A stretch of DNA of 37,752 nucleotides from Flavobacterium sp. (GCF_021151785.1 NZ_JAGKWP010000010.1:1-37752); one strand, 5' to 3'; counted from the stretch's first letter, positions 17,925 through 29,100 are shown. The notes: generated from the letters alone by a model not told the origin. A program made the numbers and translations.

Positions 17925-17949
17925 TACCTTTGTAGAACAAACAAATGTA
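17925..17949. promoter_or_regulatory. Overlapping divergent -7 elements for tdk and the gene at 17981
   Basis: TACCTTTG (17925-17932) reads rightward and TACATTTG on the minus strand (plus 17942-17949) reads leftward. Both match TAnnTTTG exactly. Neither has a good TTTG box about 20 bases upstream. Predicted start sites fall between the two elements (near 17939 and 17935), so the two polymerases would compete for the same DNA. Confidence 0.45.
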
Positions 17950-17980
17950 TTAAAAATCGTTTACACTAGTATTCTATCCT

Positions 17981-18865
17981 ATGAAAAAAAAGATTGAAGC
18001 TGAATTAATCAGTATTGCCCACCGATTATTAAAAATGAATAATTACAAAGAAACGGTTCAATTGCAAGATGAGGTGAAGAAATTATATGAGCAATTAACA
18101 TTGTTACGATTCTATGAAGAACAATTCAATGTGATTGAGCAAGACATGGGTGGGGCAGTTTTTGAAGAAAAGTTAGAAAGAATTATTGTAGGTACCATTG
18201 AAGTAGACGAGGAAGAATTAGAAGAAGTTGAGTTGACTTCACCTGAGAATATTGAAAAAATAGAGCAGGAATTAATGGAGAATGTTGAATTAACTCATGA
18301 AGCACCGGTTTTTGATGAAAAAGTTCATGAGGAGGCTGTTGAGCAGAAACCAATCGATAATCAGTCAATAGAAGAACTAAACGATGAACCTAAAAAGGAA
18401 TCCGCTATAATTGGAACTAAAGTTTCTAAACAGATTACTATAGATGAGGTTTTGGTTCATGATTACCAAGATACTTTATTTGTTAAAAAAGAAGACATAA
18501 TTCCTGTTCCTGTCATTGAAGATGTAAAACCTATTGAAGCCCTAAAAGAAGAAGTTGTTTCGCCTAAAATAGTTGAAGAGGAGGTAAAAACTGTTGAAGT
18601 TGCTGCAGTTGTGTCAAAACCAGAAATGCCAGTTGGTAAAGGCATCGTGCTTACATTGAATGATAAAATTGCTTTTGAAAAAAATCTTTTTGCTGGTAAT
18701 ACAGAAGATTTAAACCGAGTTATTTCGCAACTTAATTCGTTCACATCTTTAGAGGAAGCAAAATCTTTTGTGTTAGATTTTGTAAAACCTGATTATAACA
18801 ATTGGGCAGGAAAAGAAGAGTATGAAACACGTTTTTTAGAAATTGTAGAAAATAAATTTAAATAA
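17981..18865 (+). CDS. Conserved acidic protein with helical ends, unknown function
   Basis: This 294-residue soluble protein has three parts. The N-terminus (about 1-60) is helical and partly coiled-coil (AELISIAHRLLKMNNYKE, VKKLYEQLTLLRFYEEQF). A long, low-complexity acidic linker rich in Glu and Val follows (about 60-215), probably disordered. The C-terminal domain (about 218-294) looks conserved (LTLNDKIAFEKNLFAGNTED, FVLDFVKPDYNNWAGKE). I recall similar conserved hypothetical proteins in Bacteroidota but know of no function. It is divergent from tdk and 65 bases before rsmI on the same strand. A scaffold or adaptor role would fit two folded ends joined by a flexible linker; this is speculation. 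Confidence 0.85.
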   Translation: MKKKIEAELISIAHRLLKMNNYKETVQLQDEVKKLYEQLTLLRFYEEQFNVIEQDMGGAVFEEKLERIIVGTIEVDEEELEEVELTSPENIEKIEQELMENVELTHEAPVFDEKVHEEAVEQKPIDNQSIEELNDEPKKESAIIGTKVSKQITIDEVLVHDYQDTLFVKKEDIIPVPVIEDVKPIEALKEEVVSPKIVEEEVKTVEVAAVVSKPEMPVGKGIVLTLNDKIAFEKNLFAGNTEDLNRVISQLNSFTSLEEAKSFVLDFVKPDYNNWAGKEEYETRFLEIVENKFK

Positions 18866-18930
18866 TTTTTTTAATGTTTATGGCTTGTAGTTGGTTTTAA
18901 CTATAAACTTTAGACGATAGAAGTAATAGG

Positions 18931-19602
18931 ATGTCAAAACTCTATATCGTTCCCACTCCCATAGGAAACCTAGAAGACATGACTTTGAGAGCTATTAAAG
19001 TGCTTAAGGAAGTCGATTGTATTTTAGCCGAAGACACGCGCAATAGTGGAAAATTGCTAAAACACTTTGAAATAGGAACCCCAATGCAAAGTCACCATAT
19101 GCATAACGAGCATAAAACGGTTGATAATTTAGTAAAACGTATGCAAGCAGGTGAAACGATAGCTTTAATTTCTGATGCAGGAACTCCAGCTATCTCTGAC
19201 CCTGGTTTTTTATTAACACGTGCTTGTGTAGAAAATGGAATAGAAGTAGAATGTTTGCCTGGTGCTACAGCTTTTGTGCCTGCGTTGGTCAATAGTGGAT
19301 TGCCTAATGATAAATTTATTTTTGAAGGTTTCTTACCAGATAAAAAAGGTAGACAAACCCGTTTTTTAGCTTTAGCAGAAGAAACCCGTACCATGATTTT
19401 ATATGTGTCGCCTCATAAATTAGTGAAAACTTTAGCTGAATTTATTCAGTATTTTGGTGCTGACCGACAAGTTACAGTTTCACGAGAGTTGTCTAAACTG
19501 CATGAAGAAACCGTAAGAGGAACAGCTGAAGAGGTGCTTAAACATTTCGAAGCTAAACCACCTAAAGGAGAAATTGTGGTGTGTGTGGCGGGGAAGAAAT
19601 AA
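18931..19602 (+). CDS. rsmI: 16S rRNA 2'-O-methyltransferase RsmI
   Basis: RsmI methylates the ribose of C1402 in 16S rRNA, in the ribosomal decoding centre, using S-adenosylmethionine. Tetrapyrrole-methylase fold signatures are clear: LYIVPTPIGNLEDMTLRAI at the N-terminus, ILAEDTRNSGKLL, ALISDAGTPAISDPG, LPGATAFVPALVNSG and GFLPDKKGRQ. The length of 223 residues is shorter than the roughly 286 of E. coli because the extra C-terminal domain is absent, as I expect for this phylum. The ATG is the one that begins the conserved motif. It is followed 21 bases later by the hopJ-family gene. Confidence 0.96.
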   Translation: MSKLYIVPTPIGNLEDMTLRAIKVLKEVDCILAEDTRNSGKLLKHFEIGTPMQSHHMHNEHKTVDNLVKRMQAGETIALISDAGTPAISDPGFLLTRACVENGIEVECLPGATAFVPALVNSGLPNDKFIFEGFLPDKKGRQTRFLALAEETRTMILYVSPHKLVKTLAEFIQYFGADRQVTVSRELSKLHEETVRGTAEEVLKHFEAKPPKGEIVVCVAGKK

Positions 19603-19623
19603 AATCATTTTTATCTTTTAATT

Positions 19624-19938
19624 ATGCAGCAACTAGTCGACAAGAAATCATTTCCTGATACAATAGAATATATTGATGAGCATTACATGTTTACACCCAC
19701 AGCTTTTAAGAACGGAAATCAATTTAATTTAGCAGGAGAAAATAATGGTTCGTGTAAATTATTTGCTTATGCAAAACAAAAACAATTGACCAAGCAAGAA
19801 ACGTTGGAGTTGTTTGGTCAATACTATCAGGATGTATTAAATACACCAGAAGGAACGGACCATCAAAATATTAGAAATTTTATCCTTTTTGGTTGGGAAG
19901 GCATTCATTTTGAAGGTGTTGCTTTAGTGAAAAAGTAA
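19624..19938 (+). CDS. HopJ-family small protein
   Basis: This 104-residue protein resembles the HopJ type III effector family in Pfam. Key segments are FPDTIEYIDEHYMFTPTAFKNG, GSCKLFAYAKQKQLTKQETL and GTDHQNIRNFILFGWEGIHF. The family is named after a Pseudomonas protein, but most members are in bacteria without type III secretion, as here, and the true role is unknown. There is no signal peptide or membrane segment. It follows rsmI closely on the same strand, so the two may be co-transcribed. The effector label should not be taken as function. Confidence 0.88.
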   Translation: MQQLVDKKSFPDTIEYIDEHYMFTPTAFKNGNQFNLAGENNGSCKLFAYAKQKQLTKQETLELFGQYYQDVLNTPEGTDHQNIRNFILFGWEGIHFEGVALVKK

Positions 19939-19995
19939 CGTATGATTTTGATTGTTTTAGACTAAAGATAAATTATAAAGCATATTGTTAATACC

Positions 19996-20028
19996 TTTGA
20001 ATTCGAGTGGAATGTTTTTATATATTTG
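19996..20028 (+). promoter_or_regulatory. Consensus promoter for recJ
   Basis: TTTG (19996-19999), a 21-base spacer and TATATTTG (20021-20028) match the Bacteroidetes consensus exactly. The predicted leader before the ATG at 20080 is about 45 bases. The upstream box is itself part of another exact -7 sequence, TACCTTTG (19992-19999), which may be a second start. Confidence 0.72.
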
Positions 20029-20079
20029 CAAATCAATAGTATACGCCGAAATTTATAATTTCAAATTCATAATTGAACT

Positions 20080-21768
20080 ATGCGTTGGACACAGAAATCA
20101 AAGCCAAAAAAGGATAAAGTACAAGCCTTAAAAAATGAACTGCAAGTAGACGAAATTGTCGCTACTTTATTAGCACAACGTGGGATTGAAACCTACGATC
20201 AAGCCAAACAATTTTTTCGACCAACCCTAAATGATTTGCATGATCCATTCTTGATGAAAGATATGGATAAAGCGGTTGCGAGAATCGAATTAGCAATAGA
20301 GAGACAAGAAAATATCTTGGTTTTTGGAGATTATGATGTGGATGGTACCACTGCGGTTTCTTTAGTGTCAAGTTATTTAAGAAGTTATTATTCTAATGTA
20401 GCTACTTATATTCCAGACCGTTATGTAGAAGGATACGGAGTGTCATATCAAGGTATTGATTTTGCTGACGATAATAATTTTTCCCTGATCATAGCGCTTG
20501 ATTGTGGTATTAAATCTATAGAACATGTAGTCTATGCTAAAGAGAAAGGCATTGATTTTATTATTTGCGATCATCACCGTCCTGGAGATGTCATTCCGAA
20601 TGCAGTTGCGGTTTTAGATCCTAAACAAAAAGATTGTTTTTATCCTTTCGATGAACTATGTGGATGTGGTGTTGGGTTTAAGCTTATTCAGGCTTTATCG
20701 TATAAACGCAATATAACGATATTTAATTTGATTCCCTATTTAGATTTAGTGGCTACAGCCATTGCTGCCGATATTGTTCCTATTATTGGTGAGAATCGTG
20801 TTTTGGCAAAATTTGGTTTACAAGTCATCAATTCTAATCCACGTCCTGGAATAAAAGCACTAGTTCAAAACGTTAAAAAAAAGGAATTGACTATTTCAGA
20901 TGTGGTATTTCTTATTGCACCAAGAATCAATGCAGCTGGAAGAATTAAACATGGAAATGAAGCAGTTGCTTTATTAACTGAGTATGAATTAGCTCAAGCA
21001 GAAGTTTTTGCTTCTGAAATAGAACAACATAATTCCGACCGAAAGGAGTTAGATCAACAAATTACTAAAGAAGCATTAGCACAAATTCTCGAAAATAATG
21101 AAGAAAATCGTTTTTCGACTGTCGTTTTTCAAGAACATTGGCATAAGGGAGTGATTGGTATTGTTGCTTCTCGTTTAGTGGAAAATTATTATCGTCCTAC
21201 CATCGTTTTTACCAGAAGTGGTGATAAATTAGCTGCTTCAGCACGTTCAATTAAAGACTTTGATGTTTACAATGCTCTTGAGGTTTGTGCCGAACACCTC
21301 GAACAATTTGGTGGGCATATGTATGCAGCTGGAATGACATTGAAAGAAGAAAATTATGACACTTTTAAACGGGCTTTTGAAAAAGTAGTTCAAGAGACTA
21401 TTACGCCTGATTTACTCATTCCCGAAATTGAAATTGATGCGGAAATTAATCTCACAGATATAACCCCAAAATTGTTGCGTATTCTAAAGCAATTCGAACC
21501 GTTTGGACCAGGGAATATGACGCCTGTTTTCTATACATCCAATTTGAGAGATACCGGTTATGCTAAAACAATTGGTGCCAATGATGAGCATATAAGGGCA
21601 TATATCAAACAAGATAGGGGTGAAAGTTTTGGAGCAGTTGGTTTTAAATTAGGTAATAAAATAGAGATAATGAAAAACCAACAAAATTTTGAAGCAGTCT
21701 ATTCAATAGAAGAAAATGAATGGAATGGTAAGGTGAGTGTTCAGTTACAATTAAGAGATTTACGTTAA
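20080..21768 (+). CDS. recJ: Single-stranded-DNA exonuclease RecJ
   Basis: RecJ is a 5'-3' single-strand exonuclease of the DHH phosphoesterase superfamily that works in recombination and mismatch/base-excision repair. Its 562 residues are close to the E. coli length (577). Motifs in order are VFGDYDVDGTTAVSL (about 86-100), IALDCGIKS, ICDHHRPGD (DHH, about 165), CGCGVGFKLIQALS, DLVATAIAADIVP, LIAPRINAAGRI, then the DHHA1 domain with KGVIGIVASRLVE, ASARSI and FGGHMYAAGMTL. The C-terminal OB-fold (about 460-562) is present. It has its own promoter. The MFS gene starts 64 bases later without a clear promoter, so read-through is likely. Confidence 0.97.
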   Translation: MRWTQKSKPKKDKVQALKNELQVDEIVATLLAQRGIETYDQAKQFFRPTLNDLHDPFLMKDMDKAVARIELAIERQENILVFGDYDVDGTTAVSLVSSYLRSYYSNVATYIPDRYVEGYGVSYQGIDFADDNNFSLIIALDCGIKSIEHVVYAKEKGIDFIICDHHRPGDVIPNAVAVLDPKQKDCFYPFDELCGCGVGFKLIQALSYKRNITIFNLIPYLDLVATAIAADIVPIIGENRVLAKFGLQVINSNPRPGIKALVQNVKKKELTISDVVFLIAPRINAAGRIKHGNEAVALLTEYELAQAEVFASEIEQHNSDRKELDQQITKEALAQILENNEENRFSTVVFQEHWHKGVIGIVASRLVENYYRPTIVFTRSGDKLAASARSIKDFDVYNALEVCAEHLEQFGGHMYAAGMTLKEENYDTFKRAFEKVVQETITPDLLIPEIEIDAEINLTDITPKLLRILKQFEPFGPGNMTPVFYTSNLRDTGYAKTIGANDEHIRAYIKQDRGESFGAVGFKLGNKIEIMKNQQNFEAVYSIEENEWNGKVSVQLQLRDLR

Positions 21769-21832
21769 ATTAAAATTTAAAGAATAATATATTTTAAAAA
21801 TCTTTCCGACCTTTGCTTTTCAAAAGTAAATT

Positions 21833-23086
21833 ATGGCAAAAAAAGATCCCTTTTCATCTCTTCGAATAAAAGAATTCAAATGGTTTTTGTTTATGCGTCT
21901 AGGAATTGTATTGGCTTGGTCTATGCAATTTGTTTTAATCGAATGGGAGGTGTATCGTCTCACTAAAGATCCTTGGTCGCTAGGGTTAATTGGTTTAATG
22001 GAAGTTATACCAGCCATAAGTTTGGCATTGTTTGCTGGTCATATCGTAGATCAATCTGAAAAAAAAGGGATGTTAATCAAATGTTTTTCAGGGTTAGCCT
22101 TAATTAGTATTGCTTTTTGTTTACTAGTAAATACAGATGTTGTTGCACAGTTGAATAAAAATATGATTTTATATGCTATCTATGGTTTGGTATTTTTTGG
22201 CGGAATTATTCGTGCTTTTATTATCCCTGCTGTGTTTAGCTTGCTTGGTCTTATCGTGCCAAATCAAGAAAAACCAAATGCAGCAGCATGGAGTAGTTCT
22301 ACTTGGCAAATTGCTGCTGTGTTCGGACCTGCTTTAGCGGGATTTATGATTGGCTGGATCGGAATTTTTACTTCTATGTGTATGGTGGTAATTTGTGTTT
22401 TTATAGGAATTATTGGGCTTCTTAAAATTGATAAAAAACCCATTTTAAATCCTAAAAGAGGCGAACCAGTCATGCAAAGTTTAAAGGAAGGTTTGCATTT
22501 TGTTTTCCAAAATAAAAAGATATTAAATGCTATTTCACTAGATATGTTTGCTGTGTTGTTTGGCGGAGCCATAGCTTTGTTGCCAGTATTTGCAACAGAT
22601 ATTTTAAAAGTAGGTTCAGAAGGATTTGGAGTTTTAAGAGCGGCACCAGCTATTGGAGGTTTGATTACTATGTTGGTAGCTACTTATATTCCCTTAAATA
22701 AAGGTGCAGGTCGAAAACTATTGATAGCCGTATTCTTTTTTGGTCTTTCTATTGTGGTGTTTGGCTTATCCACCCATTTTTGGGTATCTGTTGTCGCTTT
22801 GTTTTTAAGTGGTGTATTTGATGGAATTTCGGTTGTCATTCGTCAAACCATATTGCAATTATATACACCTGATACTATGCGCGGTCGAGTATCTTCGGTT
22901 AATTCTATATTTGTTGGTTCTTCAAACGAATTAGGTGCTTTTGAAAGTGGTCTTACTTCCCGATTAATGGGGACTGTAAATGCGGTTGTTTTTGGCGGAA
23001 TTATGACGTTAGTTGTTGTTGTCATTATGGGTGGATTTTCGCCTGAGTTTCGAGATTTGGATATAGATAAGGAATTAGAAAGTTAA
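21833..23086 (+). CDS. MFS transporter, EntS-like exporter family
   Basis: This 417-residue inner-membrane protein has about 12 hydrophobic helices and resembles the MFS_3 group, which includes the enterobactin exporter EntS. Support comes from FLFMRLGIVLAWSMQFVLIEWEVYRLTKDPWSLGLIGLMEVIP in the first helices (quoted only as a region, residues about 17-58), the loop AGHIVDQSEKKG, and GRVSSVNSIFVGSSNELGAF late in the protein. The exported compound is unknown, and no siderophore genes are nearby. It lies downstream of recJ and ends at a terminator facing the giant gene on the other strand. Confidence 0.9.
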   Translation: MAKKDPFSSLRIKEFKWFLFMRLGIVLAWSMQFVLIEWEVYRLTKDPWSLGLIGLMEVIPAISLALFAGHIVDQSEKKGMLIKCFSGLALISIAFCLLVNTDVVAQLNKNMILYAIYGLVFFGGIIRAFIIPAVFSLLGLIVPNQEKPNAAAWSSSTWQIAAVFGPALAGFMIGWIGIFTSMCMVVICVFIGIIGLLKIDKKPILNPKRGEPVMQSLKEGLHFVFQNKKILNAISLDMFAVLFGGAIALLPVFATDILKVGSEGFGVLRAAPAIGGLITMLVATYIPLNKGAGRKLLIAVFFFGLSIVVFGLSTHFWVSVVALFLSGVFDGISVVIRQTILQLYTPDTMRGRVSSVNSIFVGSSNELGAFESGLTSRLMGTVNAVVFGGIMTLVVVVIMGGFSPEFRDLDIDKELES

Positions 23087-23123
23087 AAAAATACCCCAAA
23101 GAATTTGACTTTTTTGGGGTATT
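23085..23123. terminator. Terminator between the MFS gene and the giant propeller gene
   Basis: An 11-bp stem AATACCCCAAA/TTTGGGGTATT (23090-23100 and 23113-23123) has a 12-base loop. The minus strand continues with a T run (23085-23090), which makes it a good terminator for the giant gene. On the plus strand the following sequence is AT-rich but lacks a clean T run, so termination of the MFS transcript is less certain. Confidence 0.8.
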
Positions 23124-23147
23124 ATATTCATATGAAAATTATAGTTT

Positions 23148-26100
23148 TTATTGTTTTATCATTTTTAATGATTCATGATAGTCTCCTTGTTCGATGTTTA
23201 TAATATATACACCTCTAGGGTACTCACTTCCAAAAGAATAATCTATTAACATCGATGGTTCGATTTCGTTAGATTCTATTAGTTTTCCTACTACATCAAA
23301 AATTTGATATTTAACTTTCTCGGTTTTTTCATTTAATAAAGGGTTTATCCTAAAAGTTTCTTTGAAAGGGTTAGGGAAAGCAACAAATTTTTGATTTAAA
23401 GAAATCTCAATTTCATTTTTAGTAAGTGTTGGGTTTTCTCTAGTATTTATTTCCTGTATAGAAACATTACAAGTACGTCCTTCAGAGCTATAAACGCCGT
23501 TTTGTTTGGCTTGTATTTTAACTTGATAAGTTGACCCATAAGAGAAATTACTGCCATAGAATCTAAAATAAGGAACGTTTCTGTCGATAGTCGAAATTAA
23601 GTTTGTTCCAGTTTCGTCATAAATGTTAAATCGATATTCTGTAGCTCCTGTAACAGCATTTGCAAAAAGCCATTGGTAAGGAGTTACCCCTGTAATTCCG
23701 CAGTATTCTTGACTTAATGATGTTGTAGGAAGATTCATTAGAGTAACATTACAAGCTGTTCCTTCAGAGCTATAAACGCCGTTTTGTTTGGCTTGTATTC
23801 TAACTTGATAAGTTGAGCCATAAGAGAAATTACTGCCATAGAATCTAAAATAAGGAACGTTTCTGTCGATAGTCGAAATTAAGTTTGCCCCAGTTTGATC
23901 ATAGATGTTAAATCTATATTCAGTTGCCCCAGAAATAGTATTTGCAAAAAGCCATTGATAAGGAGTCACCTCTGTAATTCCGCAGTATTCTTGTTTTAAA
24001 GAAGTAGTCGGAAGGTTGATTAAAGTTAAATGACAAGGGCTTCCTTCGGCGTTAAATGAACCATTTTGTTTTATTTGGACTTTTATTATATAAGTTGTAC
24101 CATAAGAAAAGTTACTGCCATAGAATCTGAAATAAGGAACAGTTCTATCAATTGTTGTAATCAAGTTTGCCCCAGTTTGGTCATAGATGTTAAATCTATA
24201 TTCAGTTGCTCCATTAACTAAGTTTGCATAAATCCATTCATAAGGGCTAATATTAGTTGCTTCACAGAAACTTGTTGTTAAATTAGAATAATCAGTACAG
24301 TTTACTCCTAATTTAAAGTTTCTTGTTCCGCCACATGCTGTTTGGAATGATACAGAAACTTGGTTGTTTAGGTTGAAATTTATTGGATGAGAAATAGTTA
24401 CTTGGATACTTGAGGTTCCATTTCCACTTGTGATAGTCATTCCTTGTGGTAGATCCCATTCGAAGTTAGTTCCTAAATCTGAAGGCACACTATAAGTTGC
24501 AGTAGATAAAGGACATAAATTGGTTGGTCCTGTAATATTTCCGGTTACACTACTTACTAACAATGTTTTCACTAGCCCATTTCCACAGTTGTTAATTCCT
24601 TGAACACTTATTAAGCCTGTTTCAAAAGTTGTTAAATCGAAATTAACCACAATTGAATTACTTCCTTGACCACTAATAATTGTAGAACCATTTGGTACAG
24701 ACCATTGATAAGAAGAAACACCAGATATTGCTGCAACACTATATGTATATTGATTTAATGGGTTGTTGTTTAAAACAGTTCCATTATTTCCAATAGTTGC
24801 TTGGGCAGCTCCACAAAGAGTTGTTGCTCCATTAATCGAATTTATTATTGGAATAGTACCTATGTCGAGAGTTCGTCTATTACTTGTTCCACAAGTTGAT
24901 AATGAGCGAACACTAATTGATCCAGTTGTTGATTGGTTTTCAATTGATACAACTATAGTGGAAGAGTTTTGTCCTGATACTATTGTCATTCCATTTGGTA
25001 CATTCCATTGATAGGTTACTCCTGATTCTTGCTGAACACTATAGGTTGCAGTAGTTAATCCACAAATAGTACTTGGTCCTGTAATGATTGAAGGTAAAGT
25101 TGCTCCAGAAATATTATACGTAGCTTGTTGGCTTGCGGAATTAGTTGTACAAACTACTTTAATTTGTCCAGATATAAATGAAGCTGTAGAAGCTAGTGTG
25201 ATGGTTCTTGTACCTTGTCCAGATATTATTGAAGTGGTAGAAGGAATTGTCCAAAAATAAGTACCTTCTGAAATTTCTGTTGCGGTATAGGTTTGAGAAC
25301 TATTAGGACATAATATTGAGTTTCCGGAAATAGCTAATGAAAAAGCACCCGCTGGGACTAAGCCTGATCGTTGTATTCTAAGACTTTTAGTTGAAGTTTC
25401 TGAACAAGCATTTATTGCTTTAACACGAATTATTCCATTACTAAAGCTTGAAGATAAATTAACGTTAATAGATGCTCCTGTTTGACTTAGTAAAGTCATT
25501 CCAGAAGGTAGTTCCCATACATAACTAGTAGCACCAGTAACAGGAGCGACAGAATATGTAGCTGATGTAATATTTGAAGCTAAATTAGTTGAACCTGAAA
25601 TAGAACCAATACTGCCAACATTTGGCGAAATAGATACATTTACAGCTACTCTTGCACTTTCTACACCTGAAATGGTTTGAGAAACATAATATGTGCTAGA
25701 TGTTAAGGTTGTATTAGGATTTAAGGCATTTCCTCCAGTTGAAGTACTATACCATTTTAAGTTAGTACCTGTTGCGGTTAAGTTTGCAACTTTTGATCCT
25801 TGACATAATGTTTGTGCTGATGCTGTAGGCAAATTAACGTTATTTACATTGTTTTCAACAGCAATACTTATGGTGTAACTAGAACTTCCAATAGTATTTG
25901 TAGCGGTAATCGTATAATTAGTTGTTGGGCTTAAACTAGTTGGAGTACCTGAAATACTTCCATCTGAATTTAAAACTAATCCCGCTGGTAAAGCTGGAGA
26001 AACAGAATATCCAGTTAAGGTGATTTTTCTAATAACAGCATTATCTTTATCAGGTACATAGGCATTCCCGTTATTGTCAAAAGCAATATCATATGGGTAG

Positions 26101-29100
26101 CTAAATTTAGCATTTGTTAGTACTCCATCTTCATAACCTTGATCTCCACCTGTTAATGTTGTAACATTTCCTGAAGGGCTGATTTTTCTAATTTTATGAT
26201 TTTCATAATCAGCAACATAGATGTTTCCAGCAACATCGATATTTACTCCTGTAGGAGTGCTAAATTGAGCTGATGTACTATTTCCATTTGAATAACCTTG
26301 AGAACTACCTGCTACTGTAGAAACACTTCCCATGTAGCTAATTTTACGAATCTTGTTGTTACCACTATCCGTAACATAAAGATTCTGTTCCGTATCAACA
26401 ATTACTCTAATGGGATTTTTGAATTTTGCATTTGTATAATATCCGTCAGCATAACCCTCTACACTTCCTGCTATGGTAGAAACACTTCCTGTAGGAGTAA
26501 TTTTTCTAATTTTATTATTAAAATAATCGGCTACATAAATGATGCCATATTTATCAACTGCAACTCCATAAGGATAATAGAATTGTGCAGTTGCAGCATT
26601 TCCATCAGCAAAACCTCCTTCACCATTACCAGCTACAGTAGTTACATTACCGCTCGTATCTATTTTTCTGATCTTATGATTTCCTGCATCGGCTACATAA
26701 ATATTATTTGAAGCATCAGTTGCAACACAAGCTGGATAGAAAAATTGAGCTTCTGTTCCATTTCCATCTGCAAAACCTGCTTCACCATTACCAGCTATAG
26801 TAGTTACATTGCCGCTCGTATCTATTTTTCTAATTCTATGATTAACATAATCAGCAATAAACATGTTTCCTGAAGTGTCAAATGCAATACTTGTCGGAGA
26901 ATCAAACTGAGCTGAAGAGCCATTTCCGTCTTGATAACCTGGCGAGGATTGATTTCCTGCAATAGTAGAAACCATTCCGTTAATACCTGAAACAGTAGAC
27001 CCTGTATTGGTCACTTGTAAAGGTGTAATTGCATTACCTATTGTAAAATTATTTGATGTGTTATATGAAATATTAGGTGTAACATTTGGAGTAGTAAATT
27101 CTACTTGATTTCCATATGCTATTCCTTGTGTATTTTGGGCATAAGCTCTTGCATAATAAGTGGTATTTGGGGTTAAATTGGTTAATCCAATTGAATAAGA
27201 ACCCAGACCTCCACTTGTGTAATTAATTGTAGTATCTCCCGTAGTAGGAAGACTATGAGTAGCATAGCAAATACCTTTTGTTGTTACTGTAGCTCCACCT
27301 TCTGAACTTACATTTCCTGTAACAGATACACTTGTAGGGGTTAGAATGTTTGAACTAGAAATGTTTATGCTAGTAGCTACTGTTGGTAAGGATAATACAG
27401 CAATACTTATAGTATAACTAGAACTTCCGCCAGCATTGGTAGCCGTAATAGTATAGTTAGTAGCTGGACTTAGCGCCGTTGGAGTTCCTGTAATACTACC
27501 GTCAGTGTTTAAAACTAAGCCCGCAGGCAAACTTGGAGAAACAGAATATCCAGTTAGTGTGATTTTTCGGATTTTATGAAGTTGATAATCCGTAGTATAA
27601 AGGTTGCCAGTAGCGTCAACAGTAAGACCTCGAGGTCCTTTAAATTTTGCATTTGTTAAACTACCATCTAAAAAACCAAAAGAGCTTCCTGCTAGCGTAC
27701 TTACATAGCCGCTCGAGTCAATTTTTCTAATTTTATAATTATTTGTATCAGCAACATAAACGTTTCCTGAGTTATCAACTATAATTCCATTTGGGGTTGA
27801 GAATTTTGCTTCGATTCCTATTCCGTCAGCATAGCCTGTAGAGCTTCCAGCTATTGTAGTTACATTTCCGGTAGGGTCAATTTTTCTTATTCGGTTGTAG
27901 CCTTGATCGCTAACATATACATTACCCGAGGCATCAACAGCTATACCATTAGGCCCACTAAATTTAGCATTAGTACCAAGACCATCTGCTTGGCCACCAG
28001 TGCTTCCTGCTAAAGTAGTTACATTCCCACTAGTATCTATTTTTCTAATTTTATAATTACCTATATCGGTTATATAAATATTACGATACCTATCAACTGC
28101 AATTCCTTGTGGGTAATTAAATTGTGCTGATACTCCATTGCCATCAGTATAACCTAAATTACTTCCAGCAAGTGTGGTAACATTCCCATTGGGATCTATT
28201 TTTCTAATTTTATTATTATCTCTATCTGTTACATAGACATTTCCATATTCATCAACAGCAACCCCATAAGGATGATTAAACTGAGCATTAGCCCCATTAG
28301 CATCTAGGTATCCGTTTGTGCCATTCCCTGCAAGTGTTGTTACGTTTCCACTTGTATCTATTTTTCTAATTCGGTGATTACTATAATCAGCTACATAAAT
28401 ATTTCCCGCCGCATCAGCTGCAACATTTTGTGGATTATTGAATATTGCATTACTTCCATTTCCATCAGCGAAGCCATTATCACCACTACCAGCAATTGTT
28501 GTAACATAATTATTTATTCCATTAACACTCCCACCTGTATTTGTTACTTGTAATGGAGTAATCGGATTGTTTAAAGTAAAGCTATTAGTCGTATTATACG
28601 CTATATTTGGGACTTGTATAAGTGTTGTAAAAGTAACTTGTGTTCCGTAAGAAGTTCCTAAAGCATTAGTTGCATAAGCTCTAACATAATAAGTAGTTGC
28701 TGGAATTAATCCTGTCAAATTGGATGTAAAATTACCTGTTGTAGTGGTTGGGTCTGCAAGTTTATTATCATTAATTGTAGGATTAGCTGTTGTACTCCAA
28801 CAAATTCCTTTTTCTGTTAATGTAATGCCACCATTGCTGGTAACATTTCCACCACTCACTGCTGTTGACGAGGCAATTGATGTAACCGCATCAGTAGTAA
28901 TGGTTGGTAAATTAGCAATTGTAATATTTAAATTTGTAGAGTTAGATCCATAATAGTTATAACCCGTAATCGCATAGTTTGTTGCGATTGATGTTGCAGT
29001 CGGAGTTCCTGATATTGTTCCATTAGTACTATCAAGACTTAAACCAGAAGGTAAACTTGGTGAAACAGTATATCCTGTAATTTCAACTTTACGAATATCA

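Noticed and set aside
19624..19938. Type III secretion effector
   Set aside because: The HopJ name is historical; no type III secretion gene is present and the family is widespread in free-living bacteria.
26298..26711. Open frame of 137 codons on the plus strand inside the giant gene
   Set aside because: It is antisense to the NHL repeats; its composition mirrors the repeat and it has no promoter or family resemblance.
26000..28500. Regularly spaced similar DNA units that look CRISPR-like at first sight
   Set aside because: They are in-frame NHL blade codons of about 150 bp on the minus strand, not short identical repeats with unique spacers.
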